Of a stretch of DNA of 64,000 nt, positions 23,229 through 36,339 are shown piece by piece (the stretch's first letter is position 1; every line of letters begins with the position of its first letter). The notes under the pieces were generated by a model, which had not been told where the DNA came from, made no database searches, and saw only the letters and a program-made list of their open reading frames with translations. The position numbers were made by a program, and so were the translations under genes. The DNA is from Epiperipatus broadwayi (Eukaryota > Onychophora > Udeonychophora > Euonychophora > Peripatidae): contig JAQFVV010000018.1 in assembly GCA_028023455.1 (NCBI GenBank), forward strand, positions 8,029,274 to 8,093,273. The letters are read 5' to 3'.

Positions 23229-24545
23229 TCTGCGGATTTAAAGATTGTTTGTAATTGTTTGTAAACCGTTAAAAATATTATTTCAATTATAATTACAATA
23301 TTGTTTTTAATTAACGGATATTTTATTTATTTTACATATATATATACAGAAAGTTTTTGGTACTCCCATGGGCTCACCTATCTCAGGAGCAATAACTGAT
23401 TTATTCATGGAAAATATAGAAACTCGTGCTTTAGAATCATCATCTTTAAGATCTTTTGTTTGACTTAGATACATAGATGACACTTTTGTTATATGGCAAC
23501 ATGGAAAAAATAAATTAGATGATTTTTCTTACATTTAAAGAATATGCATCCTCATATTAAATTTACAATGGAGACAGAGTCCGATGGAAAACTCCTTTTT
23601 CTTGATGTTCAAGTTACCAGAACATCAAATAGTTTATCTTTTTCGATTTACAAAAAGAATACACACACAGACAGATATTTACATTTACATTCTCATCATT
23701 ACCCAGCTCAGATAGTTTTCATAGCCAAAACTCTTTTAAATAGTGCAAATAACCTTTCAGATAAGTCACATCTGAAAGAACAAAATAAATCATATTAATA
23801 GTGTTTTATTACAAATAGTTATAATTATAAATTTATTAAAAAAGACTTATTTCAAGCCCAAAATGGACAAAATATGAAACAAAAAGATGATAAATCAGTA
23901 ATTTGGATTTGTGTTTCATATGTAAAAGAAACTACAGATAGTACTGGACATATATTGAAATGCTATAATATAAATACAGCATTTTATACTCATCAAAAGA
24001 TCAGCAATATAATAACCAAGCCTAAGGATTCAATCCCTCTTGAATCTCATGGGGTTTATCAAATCTCATGTGAAAATTGTAAAGTTTCTTACATAGGTAT
24101 GAGTAATTGTTACATCAGTGTTAGGAGAGATGAGCTTGCTAATACAGTTAAACAACACTCATCATCAGCAGCATTCTCACTCCATACTACAGATTCAGAT
24201 CATAAAATTGATTTTTCTTGTATCAGGATCATATCCAGATGTGATAATCTCTACCAGTGCAAAATTAGAGAAGCTATTGATATACTTAAACAGCCAAATT
24301 GTATCAATAAGCAAGATGATACATGCGAACTTCCTCCTATTTGGAAAGATTTTTTAAAAAAACATTCTTAACATTTTTGCTATTGGTGGAACTTTAATGT
24401 TTTTTCAAATAAGTGATTGTAGTGCATCTACATCTGTCTTTCTGCCTTTTATCTTCCAGTAGATGACTTGTGTGATCAAGTCAAAATGTTGGTATATCAA
24501 TATTTAAATTTTTTTAACAAGGATGAACCTGCAAAATATGTCTTT
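23229..24545 (+). mobile_element. Penelope-like element, family 2, internally deleted
   Basis: The forward copy starts at CTCTGCGG, next to where the hammerhead of the preceding unit would cleave. It keeps a short 5' region (to about 23345), the end of the RT, the GIY-YIG domain and a 3' tail ending in 'gatgaacctgcaaaatatgt'. The same tail occurs alone at 43478-43605 and near 52334-52400. Most of the RT is missing. Confidence 0.8.
23347..24371 (+). pseudogene. PLE family 2 reverse transcriptase end and GIY-YIG endonuclease, broken
   Basis: Translation from about 23347 gives the RT motif PMGSPISG, then, after a stop near 23461, the YIDD catalytic motif (RYIDDTFVIW). The frame at 23544-23798 continues with the PLE 'FLDVQV' strand and thumb-like region. 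The frame at 23874-24371 gives the linker and a GIY-YIG nuclease (GVYQISC followed about ten residues later by SYIG), with CxxC-like cysteines before it. The enzyme would copy RNA at a nicked target, but several frameshifts and stops kill this copy. The sequence differs clearly from the PLE at 19.3-20.4 kb, so two PLE families are present. Confidence 0.85.
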
Positions 24546-24560
24546 CATATATATAAAGGA

Positions 24561-27500
24561 GGTGGATAAAAGAAAGCAGACATTTTTCTTTTAATATTCA
24601 TAAAGTTCTGAGTTATTTATTACTAAAGAATTATAAAGATCTTAATCAGTTGGATATATATATATTGTAACCTTCCCCGCTCCATATATATATATATATA
24701 TATATTAAAAATAGTGCAAGGCACATTAAATAATTAACTATATAAATGAATTTAATGTGCCTTGCATTAATTTTAATATATAGTGATAGAAAATGTTTTG
24801 ATTTTTTAAAATCATTATTATTTTCATTGGCACTTTTGATTTATTATTATTATTTTTTGAATCTTTTACACTTCCAAGATTAATATTTATTTATGGTTGT
24901 TAAAATAGCAATGGTAATAATAAATGCAAAGTAGATAAAGAAATTATATGAAGATTACATTAGAAATAATGTTTATAATACAAAAGGTTAAAATTTATAC
25001 ATGTGAATTTATTTATTTACAAAACAAAAAGAAAAAGTTATTTATGATTTACATATATGTATTTATTTTTTGTGTATATTTTAATTTTTTATATTTTTCT
25101 TTAATTATCTATACTATTATTATTTTTTTAACAACCTAATGTAAGATAGAAGAATTAATAATAGAATTTACTGAATATTTCTCTAGAAGCCATAAATCTA
25201 AAATATTGTGGAGATAAATGACATAATAAAGTGGAAGGATATACAAAGATTGTGATTTTAATTTTTTATTACTTTTTCAGTAATCAAAGGCTGACCAAGT
25301 TACTCTTTCCAATTTTGCCTTACTTATCTACAAACAGAAAAAAATTTCTGTGTGTCTTGCTAGGCTGATCATCTATTGGAGGTCTTAATTCCTCTTAGCC
25401 TATATCTAAAAGTTTTCTCCAAATGAGGATCATTAACAAGCATGCATCTCTAAAAAGAAAAAAAATTGTATTAAGCAACTACCTATCCTTGCCTGGAGAA
25501 AGGGAACACACAATGATGGGAAAAGCATGTCAAATAATTCTGATTACTTTTATCAGTATATCTCAGCATGATGAGCAGAAATAATATTTCAAAAATTAAC
25601 CGAACTATTCAAAAATACATGTGTTCATGAATAGAAGACTTCATTAGCCATGTTAATAGAATCAATCTCAGATCCAAAATAGACTCTTCAAATATATGTT
25701 TATTTTATTAATAAAAATAAAAAAATACAAAAAGATCAACTGACATAATTAATGTTTAAAATTGATGTTTATACACATTTATTATTTTTTGGTATTTCTT
25801 AAAGTATTGCATGAAAGATTGGAGTACTTAACAGGTATTATTGTTACTTTTTTTAATTATAACACACACACATGTACACAAACATATAGAATATGTATCT
25901 AAGCTAAATGTATTAGATAAACTTTTATCACATTTATGTTTATGTGAAGACTATTTTAAATGTTAAAAAACTTTGATATGTTTATTATTACAAAAGTATA
26001 TATACACCTGGGTCTCATTTATGTGGTAGTTAGGTTCCGCAGAAAACCCGCATTAAAAAACCCCCACAAAAATAAACTTAACTTACCTTGAAAAATGGAT
26101 GATATGGTCTGTAACTTTTAGAAATTACATAAAAGCAAAGAAATAAGGAAAAATTACTTTAAAATTTGCATAAAGAAAATAAGGAAATAAAGTATGACTA
26201 ATAAAAAATTTCAAATACTTGAAAAAAATTGATACAAGACAAACTTTTTTTATTAACTATAGTATTAATTTTATTCAAAACAATATATTTTTATGTGTAA
26301 TTTATTTTACAATTTTTCATACATATTTTAATCATTATTGCTATTTGACAATATGTGGTTTGTTTGTGAAATGATAAAAAATCAGATTTGTCACAAGAGG
26401 AAGTACAACTAGATCCACCTTCAGTCTTGTGCTGTGTTAATGGTTTTCTATCAACAATGTAATCAGTGATGTGTGATTAAACTTTGAGATGATGATTTTA
26501 TTAATTGTTTATGAAGCTCACGATATCCAAACTGTTAAGTCTAGCTGTTAGAGAATGCACTTCCACTAGTGCAAATACTTCTATGAATGTGTTAATAATG
26601 ACTAATGCTTAAATTTTCTTTTATACATGTATATACATGGAGAAACTTTTAACATATAAAAGTTACAAGTAAAAATATTTAAAAACTTTTAAAGATACGT
26701 TCTTTTTAAGTAGAAATTAAAAGTTCTTAAATATTTTTATTTGTAACTTTTTTCTGTCTAAAAGTTTCTCCATGTACATATGTGTACAAAACAAAATATA
26801 AACACATTTTAAAGATACATTCTTTTTAAGTAGAAAATAAAAGTTATAACTTTTTTCTGTCTAAAAATTTCTCCATGTATATATGTGTATAAAAGAAAAT
26901 ATAAACATACATAATACAGACATACAACTACTATTTAGCTCTTGTTAGAATTTAAGAGCTTTTTCTGATGTTTTTCTTTGGCTCACACATCAATATAAAA
27001 TATATGATTAAATGATTATTGCTTATCAGAAAATAATAAATTTGACTTCATTTGATAGATATTTTTGTTTACTACTGAAATAAATTTTAAATGTTTACAT
27101 TTTGTTTTTATAAATATTAAAAAAATGAGATATCAACTTAAACAAAAAGATTATGCATTATCATTTCTAAAAAGATTATTTTTAGTTTACAAAATCAACA
27201 AAATCTTTGTTATTTCTGATTATTTTTAAAAATTTAAAAGAATATTTATTTATTTCTGTTATATCTAATGAAATATGTTTTAAAAGTTTAAAATTTTTGA
27301 ATATTTATTGTTATCCTCTTAAGTATAAGTAGATTGTTTACAAAGCTAAGTTTCTAAATAGCATCAGGCCATATTTATATTAGCTGCAATATAACGTATT
27401 TTTGAAAAAAAGGTATTTCAAATCAAAATAAGTCATCGAGATCTATGTTGTTTTTATAAATGCTTATTATAAAAACATATGTCTGAGACACTATAATGTG

Positions 27501-28675
27501 ATGATAAAATTTCTATTAGATTTTATGAAGTTAAATGTAATATATATAATTATAATAGTGCTTTTGTCATATTTAAAGGCTGTTCATTAAATAAATTCGA
27601 CTATTTTAAGAGTTTTTGGAATTGAATATTCAGAAAAGAGAAATGTAGTTCAGTGGACCACAGATATATCTAGTATAGTCTAAAGAATTTTTTTTTCTTG
27701 AATTGAAAAATTAGTATAATTCTATTCAAACAATGAATCTCTGATTTTAAACTATTTAGATGTTAGCAAATATTGTTATTATTATTTTGCTTTATTTAGT
27801 CTTAGGATATAAATGATCATTTAAATATAAATGTGATCTAATGTCATTCAATATGAGTTTTATAAAAATCAGCAGAGAAACCTAGAAAACAGAATAGATT
27901 TTCTTTGTTTGTTATTATTGCCTCACCCCCCCCCCCAAGAAATAGACAAAAATAGGTATCATGAAGAGAAACGATTGTTTTATTTAAAGTGATTCCATGC
28001 AATTTCTTTTTATTTTGGAATCGCATATCTATACAAGGGGTCATAGTACAATAATTGATTTTGATAATAGAATTATCTGAGAATATCGAAATGCTACAGA
28101 TTACTTGTACAAACCTCAATAAGCAGTTATATTATTTAACATTAATAAATTAAGATACTAAATAATTCTTTATATTTAGTTGGTTTGTAAATATAGTTTA
28201 AATTTAATAAAATATTCCCTTTTTTCTATTTAGAAAGTGATCAAGTCTCATTAATGAATTTTAATGCTAAACCTTAAAAGTAATCAATTAAAGTATAGAG
28301 AGGTAATAAAAACTGGCTATATTCTTTTCATTATTATTAGGAGTTTGGTTTGTCTAATTGTGGGATATCAGTTCAAAGGCTGACATATTCCCATATTAAC
28401 AATTACAGTTTGACACATAATTGGTTAAATTTCTTATTCTCTGTTTAACTATTATTTAATTTAAAAGCCCTTCTTATACAATTATCATGTAAGTGTAGAG
28501 AACATACAGGGAATTTGAATAGGGAATTTTCATATAGAATATCATCTAAAGAGTCACTTATCCATTCTCTCTCATTTTCATATATGTACAGTTACAATTT
28601 GACTCCCAAATCTGTGGGACATAACAAAGCCTCTGTCATCATCATCATTATTTGTACTGTTACAATTTAGACATG
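24561..28675 (+). repeat. Segmental duplication, copy A
   Basis: This region aligns in the same orientation with 31593-34430 almost throughout, by eye at roughly 80-85 percent identity. Landmark pairs: 24940/31900, 25180/32270, 25610/32690, 27440/33180, 28210/33970, 28490/34260. Copy A carries about 1.3 kb (roughly 26000-27420) missing from copy B, and a small palindrome at 24703-24776. I see no gene in it. The frames at 24948-25139 and 27844-28119 are broken in copy B. Confidence 0.8.
26628..26890. repeat. Inverted repeat with partial tandem copy, inside copy A
   Basis: Arms of about 55-65 bp (26628-26690 and 26711-26778) pair around 'atggagaaac'/'gtttctccat'. A shortened second forward-arm copy follows at 26810-26890. 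It lies in the part of copy A that has no counterpart in copy B, so it may be part of a later insertion. Confidence 0.7.
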
Positions 28676-29050
28676 GTAATTCATGGGGTACTAACAAACC
28701 AGAATCACACTCTCTCTCTCACCCATCCAGTCACATACTATTACAATTTGATGTTTTTCCAAACATTGGACTTTGAAATTAATAATCTCGATATTGCTAT
28801 TAATATAATTGTTTTCTTTTAAAATTCGCTATTTTTAAATGATGAAGTAATAATTATCTTTTGACTCTTATTGTTACTACTAGTATTTTAAAAATTCTTG
28901 AAAATAATTTGTGAGGGTACAACATTTTTGAAGTTAACAAGTTAATGCCCAAGACAAATAAAAAAATTTAGGGATAAGGTTATTAAATTTTTTTGTTGTT
29001 GCTTATGTATGTTTGTATGATGATTTTTTTTAGATATCTGTAAGAAGTAA
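28676..29050. other. AT-rich spacer
   Basis: It contains several loose repeats of 'ttacaatttgac' carried over from the end of copy A, and no gene. Confidence 0.35.
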
Positions 29051-31504
29051 CAAACCTTGGATAGTTAAGTAAGTAGACTTTGAAAATATAAATTAAGACT
29101 TTTTAATATATGTCATGAATTATTTGAACTCATAGTATACTAATCTTAGTAGTAAGTGTTTATAGATTGGTGGCCAAACAATCCTGATATTTTGAAAGTT
29201 ATCTTTGATAACTTTCCTAAATTACATGCTTAGTTAGATGTTAGTTTGAAGAATTTGAGTGCTAAGTTAGATGCCCGATCCAAATAATTAAAGAATAAGC
29301 TCAATGAACAGATATGATACTAGTTCAAAATCCTTTGAAATTCTTGAAGGTAAGACTGATACTAACACTAAAGAATTAGAAACCAAATTTACCAAAGAAT
29401 CAAAAGTTGAGTTAGGAAATAAAATTACATGCTAATTCCAACAAAGTATATAACATTACTAAATAATTAAAGGTTGAAGAGGATACTATTTCTAAAGAAT
29501 TAAAAGAAGCTAAACTGAAACCAATGCATTCAGAGTAGAATATAAGTTGCTGAGTCAAATAATGATAAGTGATTTAGATGAAAAAGGAAAGGGATTACAA
29601 ACTACAATGTCAGAAATAATGAATAATAGTTTTGAACTTAAAGGGTCCCAAAATGAAAAGAAATAGAAACAAATCTTATGCAGAGAGTGATCAACCTTAT
29701 TTAGATAGCAGTCATAAAAATCATGGTTCTATAGAAGCAAGAATTTTCCAAATTTACTAGTTTTTTACCATGAATGGTGCATTGCTACAAATGTAAAAAC
29801 TTTGGTAACAGAGGGAAGTTTAAAATAGTGGAAAATACAAGATTACTACATGAAGTTAAGTTTCGAGAGAAAAATATGGACAAATTTTATTTTGAAGAAA
29901 CTACCATGATGAGTTTAATATATATTGATGTTTTATTTAGCCGATAACCATAAATATGATGATTTTAGTTTCAATAGAAAAAATTTTAAGGTTGATGAAC
30001 ATGCATTGTTATTACATGAAAGTTTTTATAAGAACTTTACAAATAATGTATATTTCTGTGACTTTAATGTAAAAGACTTTTATATGGGTACGTGTAATTA
30101 TAGAAAATTATTTGAGAGGCAAAATATTATGGATAGGTTTAACTCTTTTCATTCTATAGCCAATGATGGTAGAGCAAATACAGGATATTTAATTTATGAT
30201 AGTATGAATTTGAAAAATATGGTGTATTGTCCCTGTTACAAAATATATAAAGTATGGGTCTTTAATTCATAAGAAACAGGACAATCATAGTTTGATCTAC
30301 CACAGGAAGTTATATTTTTAGCTGAGTTAGCTAATATATATCATTTGAAATTTATACTACTGGTACAATAGTATTGACCTATTTTATAAATACCCTACCA
30401 AAAGGAAATTGAAGGAAACTATAATGATAGGATGTAAAAGAATTAGAAAACCAGAGGCAGTTATTCATAACAAAAACTTTATTTATTATAAAGAATCCAT
30501 ATTTTTAAATAGATTAAAAGTTAATAATTTTATTCAAAAGTTATCTAAAAGATAAAATGTTTTTGATCTATTTTTCAAGATTCTGTTCAGGATCAAATTA
30601 GAAATTATAAGTCTTATGTTAATAATCTTCATTCGGTTTAAGGAAATTATCCATATTTTCAAGTTCTTTATTATTTTGAAAGGATGTTACTACTTCATAA
30701 ACCTTTTTTTATTGAGTTATTATAATTGAAACAATTTATTACTTTATTCATTTGGTAGAATAAAATGTACATATTTTCAAATTGACAGAAAATAAATTAG
30801 TAATTCTAAACTTAAGAAGCAAATTAACGTTAGGTAATAAGTAAGTTCATAATCGAATTGAATTGAATCTCATGTTATCCACCTGCAGGAACATCAATAC
30901 AAAAAGTTCTTCATCTATAATAGAACTTACAGGATTGAGAAAAAGGCTGGAGAGAATGTTGAAGGGGATAAGAATACCTAAAGCCTTAGGCTTATTTATC
31001 AGGAATGATTACCATTGCTTTAACTCAAAACCGTCCTCATAGATCTTGTTACAATATTTCTCAAGGGAATTAAAAGATAATATTTTGAATTTAATGGTAA
31101 TTAAATGTTGCTCAATAATAATTGTCTTTTTGATTGAAGTGAATGAGCGTCTTATGTTTACAAATGATTACAAATGTTTGTAACTTTCCATCACTATGCT
31201 TTCAAAAAGAAATTTGTTAAGTATTTATATAATATATCTAAGAGTTAACATTGAAGAAAGTTGTTTATATTAGATCTGCTGATGATAAAATAATTATTTT
31301 TTTAATATTAAAATGAATTTATTTAAATGCTAAAAGTTATTCTTGACAAATTAGATATGAAAAAAGAAAGGGATTCCTATATTTATTTTGTTGGAAATGA
31401 TAAAGATAAGATTTATGTTGCAGTCTCTAATTGGTGGTGAGGGTGACTTTTTTTATTAGGAGGAGAGAATTGTAAGGGTTAAATGGCTCAATCCTTACAG
31501 TTGA
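29051..31504 (+). pseudogene. Ruined LTR-type retroelement
   Basis: The whole stretch reads as decayed coding DNA. Lys/Glu-rich repeats near 29220-29560 would suit a coiled-coil gag-like region. Codons from 29783 give CYKC followed by KNFGNRGKF, like a CCHC zinc knuckle in which the His and last Cys are lost. The longest frame, 115 codons at 29925-30272, is not one I recognise. At the 3' side, a purine run AGGAGGAGAGAA (31459-31470) directly precedes TGTAAGG (31471), the layout of a polypurine tract and LTR start. The LTR seems nearly all deleted: CCTTACA occurs at 31493-31499. No protease, RT or integrase motif could be read. Alternative: a composite of unrelated scraps. Confidence 0.4.
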
Positions 31505-31523
31505 AAATTTTATATATATATAA

Positions 31524-31643
31524 CTCAGGACTTTATAAATATTAAAAAAATCTGTCTTTTTTCTTCATTCCTCTTATAAATATATATATATATATGGATG
31601 AAAAAAAGATAGATTTTTTTAATATTTATAAAGTTCTGAGTTA
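31524..31643. repeat. Inverted repeat at the start of copy B
   Basis: Arms 31524-31570 and 31596-31643 are near-perfect inverted repeats (aactcaggactttataaata / tatttataaagttctgagtt) around an AT microsatellite. Only the right arm is present in copy A (about 24565-24620). Confidence 0.75.
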
Positions 31644-34430
31644 TTTATTAGTAAAGGATAATAAATATTTATTTGGTTGGATATATTTTACTTCTTTGTA
31701 TAGTTAATTATTTAATGTGCCTTGAAATATCTTTTAATATATAGCAGTAGAAAACATTTCAATTTATTTTTTATCATTATTATTTTCACTCATCTTTTTA
31801 TTTTTATTATTTCTTTTGTTTCTTTTAGACTTCCAAGATTAATATTTATTTATGGTTGTTAAAAATAGTAATGCTACTAATAAATACAAAGCAGATAAAG
31901 AAATTGTATGAAGGTTACATTAGAAATAATGTTTATAACACAAAATATTAAAATTTATACATGTGAATTTATTTATTTACAAAAAAAAAAGACATTTGTG
32001 ATTTACATATATGTATTTATTTATTTTATTTTTTTCATATGTCATAGCATCGGCCGGGACGCGAACCCACAACCGTCTGCAACCAACTACTTGCTTGCAT
32101 GGCGGCTGCGATACCTCTCGGCTAACAACGCAAGACATGTATTTATTTTTTGTGTGTGTTTTAAACTATTTATATTTCTCTTTAATTATATGTATGATTA
32201 TTGTTATTGTTTTTTTTAACAATACAATGTAAGATGTTCAAAGAACTAACAATAGAGTTAAACTGACTATTTCTCAAGAGGCCATAAATCTAAAATACTA
32301 TTGAGACCAATGACATAATAAAGGGAAAGGATATACAAAGATCATGCTTTTAATTTTTTAACTACTTTTTGGCAAATAAAAGTTTAGCAAAAGTACCTTT
32401 TTCAATTTTCTATTTGACCTGAACATGGATAAAAGAATGTGTGGGTAGACAGGTCATTTATCTGAGGTCTTAATCCCTTTTTGCCTATATCTAAAAGTTT
32501 TCATTGAATGAAGGATCATTAACAAGCATGTGTCTATAAAAAGAAAAAAATGTATTAAACAATTACCTATCCTTACCTGGAGACAGGACACACAATATGT
32601 TGGGAAAAGCATTTCAAATAATTCTGATTACTTTTATCAGTCTATTTCAGCATGATGTGCAGAAATAATATTTCAAAAATCAGCTTAAACTATTCAAAAA
32701 TCCATGTGTTCATGAGTATAAGACTTAATTAGCCATGTTAATAGAATCAAACTCAAGTCAAACAGAAAGTCTTCAAATACCTGTTTATCTTATTAATAAA
32801 AATAAGAACAATATAAGAAAAAATCAATTGAATATAAATAATGTTTAAAATTTGTGTATACACCTTTGTTATTTTTTTTTGTCATTTTTTTTTAGTATTT
32901 TACGAAAGATCAGAGCTCCATAACAGGTATTATTGTAATTTTTTTAATATCCCACACACATATACTTAAAAAATATATATAATATAAAATAAATACATTG
33001 GGTAAACTTTTATCATCATTTATGTTAACATGAAGTCTATTTTTTAATGTTAAAATTTTTTGATATGTTTATTATTACAAAGTATATACATATGTGACTT
33101 ACCTATGACTTGCAGTCATCAGTAATCATGAGATACATTTAAAGAGTAGATTCACTATTATATATATAATCATAAAACCCATGTTGTGTTTATAAGTGCT
33201 TATTATAAAAAGATTCCTATTAGAGTCACTATAATGGGATGATAAAACCCCTATTAGACTTTATAAAGTTAAATGTAATATAGATAAATATAATAGTGTT
33301 TCGCCATATTTAAGCTGTTTGTTAAGTAAAAGGAATTATTATAAAAGTATTCATATTTGAGTATCTCATAAAAGGAAAATATAGTTTAGTGGAACACAGA
33401 TACATAATTCTATTATAGCCTGAAGAGATGTTTTTTCTTCAATTGAAATGTTAGTGTAATTCTATCGAAAGAATAAATCTCTGATTTCAAATTATTTAGA
33501 TGTTAGCAAATACTGTTATTTTTATTATGCTTTATTTAGTCTTAGGACATAAATGGTCTTCGTTTGAACATAAACGCAATTTAAACAAATATATCATTAT
33601 CAAATGTCACTCATCATGAGTTTCATAGAAATTAATTGAGCAACCTAAGAAACAAAATAGATGTTCTTGCTATATCATTATATATTTTTGTTGCCACTCC
33701 AAAAAAAAAAAAAAAAAAATGATATCATAAAGCTGAACCAATTGTTTTATGTAAAGTGACTTCATGCAATTTTTTACTTTAAAATCACATTACTTATCTG
33801 ACATTTTGTGTCATAGTCTAATACTTGACTTTGATAATATATTTATTTAAACGTGAGAATATTAAAATGCTACTGATTACTTGTACAAACTTCAATAAAC
33901 AGCTATATTATTTAACATAATTCTTTATATTTAGTTGGTTTGTAAATATAGTTTAGATTCAATAAAATGCACCCTTTGTTTCTATTTTATATTTAGCAAG
34001 TGATCAAGTCTCATTAATGAATTTTAATACTAAATCCTAAAAGTAAGCAATTAAAGTATAGAGAAATAATAAAAACTGGACATATTCTTTTTATTATTAT
34101 GAGAAGTTTGTTTTATCTAGATGTGGGATATTATTTCAAAGGCTAAGACATTTTTATATTAATTACCATTAGAGTTTGATACATGACTGATAAAGTTTCT
34201 TATTCTCCATTTATCTATCATTTAATTTAAAACCCATTTCTTATACAGTTATGATGTAAGTGTAGAGAACTTACAGGGCATTTGAATAAGAGAATTTTCA
34301 TATGAAATATCATTTAAAGAGTCAACTTATCCATTGTCCCTCATTCTTACAATTTGCTTCCAGATCTGATATGCATAAGAAAGCCTCTCACATCACCCTA
34401 ATTTTTTATGCTGATACAATTTAACTTAAT
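31593..34430 (+). repeat. Segmental duplication, copy B
   Basis: Direct paralogue of 24561-28675. It lacks about 1.3 kb between positions matching 26000 and 27420, and it gained a SINE at 32023-32136. Reading frames at 31908-32232 are made by the SINE insertion and are not genes. Confidence 0.8.
32023..32136 (-). mobile_element. tRNA-derived SINE with 12-bp target duplication
   Basis: On the minus strand the A box TAGCCGAGAGG fits the consensus exactly and the B box is GGTTCGCGTCC. The 3' signature GCTATGACA leads into an A-rich tail. The target duplication ATGTATTTATTT lies at 32011-32022 and 32137-32148. The empty site survives in copy A at 25057-25068, which proves the insertion and its boundaries. 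Confidence 0.93.
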
Positions 34431-34593
34431 AAATTATTTAATTTTATTTAATAAATTATTGCTCACTGTCCTTCCTTAAATGAAGCCATCTTCTCCACCA
34501 AATCAATCCAGGATAAACTCATGATAAAATATTTGTAAATTTTAAATATAGACGCATTTATTACTGTTTTCAGTTAGTTAATACTTACTGTAT

Positions 34594-34678
34594 TTTTTTT
34601 AAGTGTCATAGCATCGGCCGGGATGCGAACCCGCAACCAGGGCAACTGCCTGCAAGTGCAAGGCAGTCGCGCTGAACT
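34594..34678 (-). mobile_element. tRNA-derived SINE, 5'-truncated
   Basis: Minus-strand copy with B box region GGGTTCGCATCCC, the GCTATGACAC signature and a poly-A tail (poly-T at 34593-34600). It shares the 'cttgcacttgcaggcagttgcc' subfamily segment with 60670-60752. The A box is missing. Confidence 0.85.
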
Positions 34679-34699
34679 ATAAACTATACTAGAGAAATT

Positions 34700-35400
34700 A
34701 TTAACAATTTTGTTTTTGTATTTTTATATCACCATAGATATATGAAACAAAGCAGCTTTCCATAAAAAGGAAAAAACATGTAATAAACGAATTACTAATA
34801 ATAAATATAGTTTTATTATTCTTTTAACTTTTATATGCTTCAATCAACTATAAAATTCTTGTCATACCATGTAATCCTAGTATTAATTATTCTAATGTTA
34901 TCATTACGATAATTATTTCAATTGTTACTATGCTTCTTTGGCTATTGTATCCTGAGATATATCATAGTGGAACTTTTTGTTTGGCTTCTTTTTATCAGAA
35001 TATATTGTTTCAACTTCGAGTGGCGATATATTTCTAATCTTCAAAAAATTGGGGGCGGGGGATGCGTACTGCAATTAAGTAAATATTCTATAGATAATAA
35101 AAGTAGTGAGATTACAAATAAAAGTAGAACGGCACATTAAAAAATAAAAACTATAACAAGAAAAACGGATTTTCTTTAAACTTGACATGTAGCAGCACAA
35201 ACAAATTTAATTATAATGTGTTCAATTAAACATACTTATTTACTACTTAAAATTGGTAGCCAAAATCGCTCCCATAACTCATACTCGATGAATGCTGCAC
35301 TTAAAAATGGTATACTAATATGCATTTTCATGCTGATGTGGTGTGGTGTATTTGGCTTCTCCTTAAACGAAGTCAAGAATATCTCAGCAATTATGCCCAG
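34700..35400. other. AT-rich DNA, nothing identified
   Basis: Short frames at 34922-35140 and 35216-35404 have no recognisable motif and no repeat partner in this window. The second lies just past the 3' end of the LINE fragment on the other strand, so a host exon is unlikely but not excluded. Confidence 0.3.
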
Positions 35401-35404
35401 ATAA

Positions 35405-35750
35405 ATCTGTTAGCCACTTTATTTTCCATTCCCCACTCTTAAGTCTCCCCATATTCTGTCCCATCCCATTTCCACAACATAATCTTTGTCAACTCTATGG
35501 CCTTTATATCTAAATCCCCCTTATCTCTTTGCAAACCCAACATAAAAACTAATAACTCACTTTCTGTATAGTCACTTTGTTCATGTCTATTCTCCCATAA
35601 CTTCATTATCTGTACTCTTTCTGCTTTCAAGCATTTACATTCAATCAACAAATGCCTAATATTTTCTATACCTTTCTTACACAATTTGCACACTAAATTA
35701 TCCATAGTTTTCCATTTACATGCAAAAAAATGTTATACCTAATGCCTTCT
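35405..35750 (-). pseudogene. LINE 3' fragment with C-terminal CCHC motif
   Basis: The minus-strand frame 35705-35439 (88 codons) begins MDNLVCKLCKKG. It has C-x2-C-x8-H-x4-C in its first 25 residues, the zinc motif found at the C-terminus of many APE-type LINE pol proteins (compare 18604-18670). The frame ends near 35439 and a short 3' region follows. No RT is attached, so this is a 5'-truncated insertion from a different LINE family. Confidence 0.7.
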
Positions 35751-35958
35751 TTCGGACAACTTTATTGAGATTGTGTTGAGAGATAAGATCACTTTTAGAT
35801 TTATGACTTCTTTAATTCCCTTTTTTTAAAAAATAATTTATAGTATAAACAGAGCAAAACTCTCCATACAGTATTGCCACCTGTGCTAAACAGAGTAATC
35901 AATGGATGCCAGAAGGCTTGTGCATAAAATCCCTATCTAATGCCTACTCATCCAATAT

Positions 35959-35998
35959 CCCCAGACTAGTTTCTGGCTTATGGCCTTCATCAGTGAGG
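35959..35998 (-). ncRNA. Hammerhead ribozyme motif (inverted unit)
   Basis: Minus-strand reading: stem I CCTCA (35998-35994) with TGGGG (35963-35959), core CTGATGA, stem II GGC/GCC with loop CATAA, GAA, palindromic stem III ACTAGT, cleavage-site C (GUC triplet). The stem II base next to the core is A against A instead of the usual G-C. Confidence 0.72.
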
Positions 35999-36339
35999 AA
36001 CTTTGGATCTGAGAGCACTGCAACTAGATCATAGGATCTAATGCAACCCTCTAGCAACCACCTTTTATTTCTATTTAACTACAAAACTATGAGAATGAAA
36101 TTGAAAACACAAAAAATATTTTCAATCTAAGCTCAATAGCTTATATAGTCATATGGGTCTGAACTCAGTTCAGCACCCATACATTTTGGTGTCTTTGGCT
36201 CTTTTACAACCATAGCCACCACTATCCTATTAGGCAGGATTGGTGTTAAACAACTAAGCATCACATGATCACATCTCCTATACTAGCACATTAATTGTTG
36301 ATAAACAGATCTAGATGCAGTGCTCTCAGATCCAAAGCT

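Noticed and set aside
24640-24780. Palindrome at 24703-24776 as a separate mobile element
   Set aside because: One arm is part of the duplicated sequence itself, so this is a local inverted duplication in copy A.
31908-32232. Two overlapping frames as small proteins
   Set aside because: They are created by the SINE insertion; the empty paralogous site lacks them.
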